Shown here: piece after piece, positions 61,752 through 64,000 of the stretch
Layout: the number at the start of each line of letters is the position of its first letter
Numbering within the stretch: position 1 is the stretch's first letter
NCBI GenBank assembly: GCA_016707605.1
Contig: JADJHJ010000026.1
Coordinates: 181,956 to 245,955 of the forward strand
From: Candidatus Promineofilum glycogenicum
Lineage (GTDB): Bacteria; Chloroflexota; Anaerolineae; Promineifilales; Promineifilaceae
Length of the DNA stretch: 64,000 nt
Direction: 5' to 3'
The notes under the pieces: generated by a model
What the model saw: the letters and a program-made list of their open reading frames with translations, nothing else
Told to the model about the DNA's origin: nothing
Databases searched by the model: none
Position numbers and translations under genes: made by a program

Positions 61752-63988
61752 TTAAAGATGCCTTCCGGCCTCGGCCTGGCTTCCCAGCCAGCCTTCCTGG
61801 AAGTGGAAGAAGCTGCGCAGCGGCAGGTCATCAAGAAGCTGATCAGGTCCATCGAATCGTCGTTGAGCCGTTCTCGCTAAACAGGCCGCCCTTGCGCATC
61901 AGTTGGTGAAGATCGGCTCCAGGATGGGCCGGCCGATGGGGTCGTCGAACCAGGCGCGGATGGTCGATTCGTCGTGGAGAATGGTCGCCAACTCCATCGT
62001 GCATTGCAGCACGACGGTCGCCTGGCAGCGGATGTCGGCCGACGACGCGCCAACGAGGATGTCGAACTGTCCATCTTCGGTGATCCATTGGTGGCGCGCC
62101 GGGTCGTAGTAGGCAAAGGCGCGCTCGTCGAGTTGAATGGCCACGGTCTTCGCCTCGCCCGGCTGCAGCGATACCTTGGCGAAGCCCTTCAGTTCCTTGT
62201 AGGGCCGCACCAGGCCGGCCCGGCGGTCGTGCACGTAGACCTGCACGATCTCCTGGCCGGCACCGCCCCGGTGTTGGTCACGTCCACCGACACCATGACG
62301 CCCTGCACGTCCCTGAACTCCTCATCCGAGACGCCCATGTTGTCGTAGGCGAAGGTGGTGTAGCTCAACCAGCCGAAGGGGAACCGCACCGGCAGTTCCT
62401 TGGCGCGTCGTAGTGGCGGTAGCCGATGAACAACCCCCTCCCTCGCCATAACGCACCACGCCGTTTTTCGCCGGGGAAGTTGGAGGGCCGGCGTTCCGCC
62501 AGGCGCAACGGTAGGTCTCGCCAGCTTGCCGGCCGGTTGACGCGGCCGAACAGGCACGTCGGCGATGGCCCCGCCGCCCGCCTGGCCCATCATCCACCCC
62601 TCCATAACCGCCGCCGCGCTGCTGATCCACCCTCGCCCCATCGCCAGCGGCGCGCCGTTGTTGAGGATGACAACGGTGTTGGGCTGCACGGCCGTCACCG
62701 CCTGAATCAGCGCCACCTGCTGCGCGGTCAGGTCCAAGTCGGGCCGGTCATACCCCTCCGACTCCTTGTAAGACGGCAGGGCGATGTAGAGCAAAGCCAC
62801 ATCGGCCGTCTGGGCGATGGCCACGGCCTGCTCGATCAGGGCCGGGTCGCGGCTGTCGTCCCGGGATACCCCGGCGAAGCTCAGTTCGGCATTGCCGCCA
62901 GCTTTGCAGTTCGTTGAAGGGCACGTCGACCTGGGTCGGGTTGATGTGGGAGCTGCCGCCGCCCCCAGGTGGGCCTCCATCGCCGCGCGGCGGAGACAGC
63001 GACGTGCTGCGGGTTCTGCATGAGGGAGGCCGTTGTTCCCTGGCCCCTCAGCAGCACTATCGTCTCGGCCGAAATCTTGCGCTGCGCCAGGACGTGGTGG
63101 GCCGCGGCGTCGAACTGCCCGCCGGAAGTCTGGGCCGCGCGGCAGACGATAGTCAGAATGCGCCGCACCGCCTCATCGAGCACCGCCTCGTCCAGATCGC
63201 CGTTGCGCACCGCCTCGATGACGGCATCGACGCGCGTCGGCTTCAGCCGGGCATTCCAGGTCTAGCCTGGCACACAGCGCGGCCACGCGATTGTGCACCG
63301 CGCCCCAGTCGGAGACGACGAAGCCTCGAAGCCCCACCTGTTCTTGAGGATGTCGGTCAGTAGTTGGTGATGTTCGAGCCGAAAGTGCCGTTGATGCGGG
63401 TTGTAGGAGCATGACCGTCCACGGCCTGGTTTTTTTGACGGCCATCTCGAACGCCGGGCAGATAGATCTCGCGCAGGTGCGCTCATCCACCTCGGCGCTA
63501 ATCGAAAAGCGCTCATACTCCTGATTGTTGGCGGCAAAGTGCTTGAGCGACGTACCGACGCCTTGGCTCTGAATGCCGCGATGAGCGCGGCGGCCATTGT
63601 GCCCGCCAGGTAGGGGTCTTCGGCGAAGTACTCGAAGTTACGTGCTGCACAGCGGCGAGGCGCTTCACATGTTGGCCCCGGGCCGAGAAATGACGTCAAC
63701 GTCCAGGGCACTCGCCTCTTCGGCCAGGGCCTGCCCCATCTCGTGCAATAGCTCCACGTCCCAACTGGAAGCCAGGGCGGAGGCGGTGGGGAAGCAGGTG
63801 GCCTGGCAGGCTCTTGTTAGCCATCGAGTAGACGTCGGCCACGCGGCGAAGCCCCGTGGGGGCCGTCGGAGACCAATACGCGGCACGCCAAGACGTTGAA
63901 TGGGCGTGGTCGTCCAGGCGCTTTCCCCGGTGCAGAGCGCCGCTTTTTCTTCCAGGGTCATTTGGGCAAGAGATTGAATGCTAGACAT
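61752..63988 (-). pseudogene. GH3 beta-glucosidase with many frameshifts
   Basis: A GH3 enzyme of about 740 codons can be followed through many frames. SIQSLAQMTLEEKAALCTGE starts at 63988 (AAGGAG upstream). NFEYFAEDPYLAG and GFVVSDWGAVHNRVAAL (nucleophile Asp region) follow, then NGDLDEAVLDEAVRRIL, SETIVLLR-like text and VALLYIALPSYKESEGYDRP. YTTFAYDNMGVSDEEFRDVQ and KGFAKVSLQPGEAKTVAIQL (fibronectin III-like domain) come near the end, and DLPLRSFFHFQEGWLGSQAE ends at the TAA at 61752. The many small shifts are far denser than elsewhere and suggest low-coverage sequence near a contig end, or an old pseudogene. Such enzymes cleave beta-glucosides or beta-xylosides. Confidence 0.72.
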
Positions 63989-64000
63989 GACAGGCTCCTT

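Overview
The window looks like a chromosomal segment of a GC-rich Chloroflexota bacterium (Anaerolineae/Caldilineae-like). This is an inference from gene content: a heliorhodopsin, a bacterial mevalonate block of archaeal style (class II HMG-CoA reductase, HMG-CoA synthase, thiolase-like protein, DUF35 protein), a MalT-type LuxR regulator, many Pro/Thr-rich LysM and SH3 surface proteins, and many short intergenic palindromes. No rRNA, tRNA, CRISPR array, transposase or phage gene was seen.

Layout. 1-8.2 kb: partial APH-like kinase, lipoate ligase, heliorhodopsin, CBS-ACT protein, small HhH/GNAT/MmcQ genes, a phosphatase, two membrane proteins and a RelE-type toxin-antitoxin pair. 8.2-11.1 kb: an AT-richer orphan gene, urocanase (hutU, two frameshifts) and a DUF433-HicB-HicA cluster. 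11.2-19.5 kb: a minus-strand fructan/sucrose utilisation operon (LacI regulator, solute-binding lipoprotein, secreted GH32, two ABC permeases, GlsB-like protein, cytoplasmic GH32). 19.5-27 kb: LysM lipoprotein, thrC, a BrnTA module, SH3 protein, lepB, deoC, YgiT-type zinc protein and an anchored HExxH protein. 27-31.9 kb: the mevalonate block, broken by a roughly 0.5-kb run of almost pure G/C that is probably an artefact. 32-39.2 kb: triple-SH3 secreted protein, oxidoreductase, two membrane proteins and a MalT-like regulator. 39-40 kb: DUF1905 and nth. 40.1-60.8 kb: a complete Tc (ABC) toxin locus. 60.8-64 kb: a broken GH3 glycosidase and noncoding or decayed sequence.

The standout system is the Tc toxin operon. 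It comprises a fused TcB-TcC cocoon protein of 2,585 residues ending in an unrecognised C-terminal effector, followed by a TcA split into a 3,007-residue receptor/shell half and a 1,205-residue pore/TcB-binding half. A TTGACA-16-TATACT promoter precedes it. Other notable signals are -10 elements 5-10 nt ahead of start codons (leaderless transcription), several families of palindromes attached to stop codons or embedded in genes, a perfect palindrome between the -35 and -10 of brnTA, and a thiolase-like protein lacking two key catalytic residues.

Sequence quality matters here. At least seven genes carry apparent frameshifts (hutU, hicA, the cytoplasmic GH32, the solute-binding protein, brnT, the thiolase and GH3). 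Many lie in G/C runs, so assembly error must be separated from real decay. All positions and motifs were read by eye; no database search was run.
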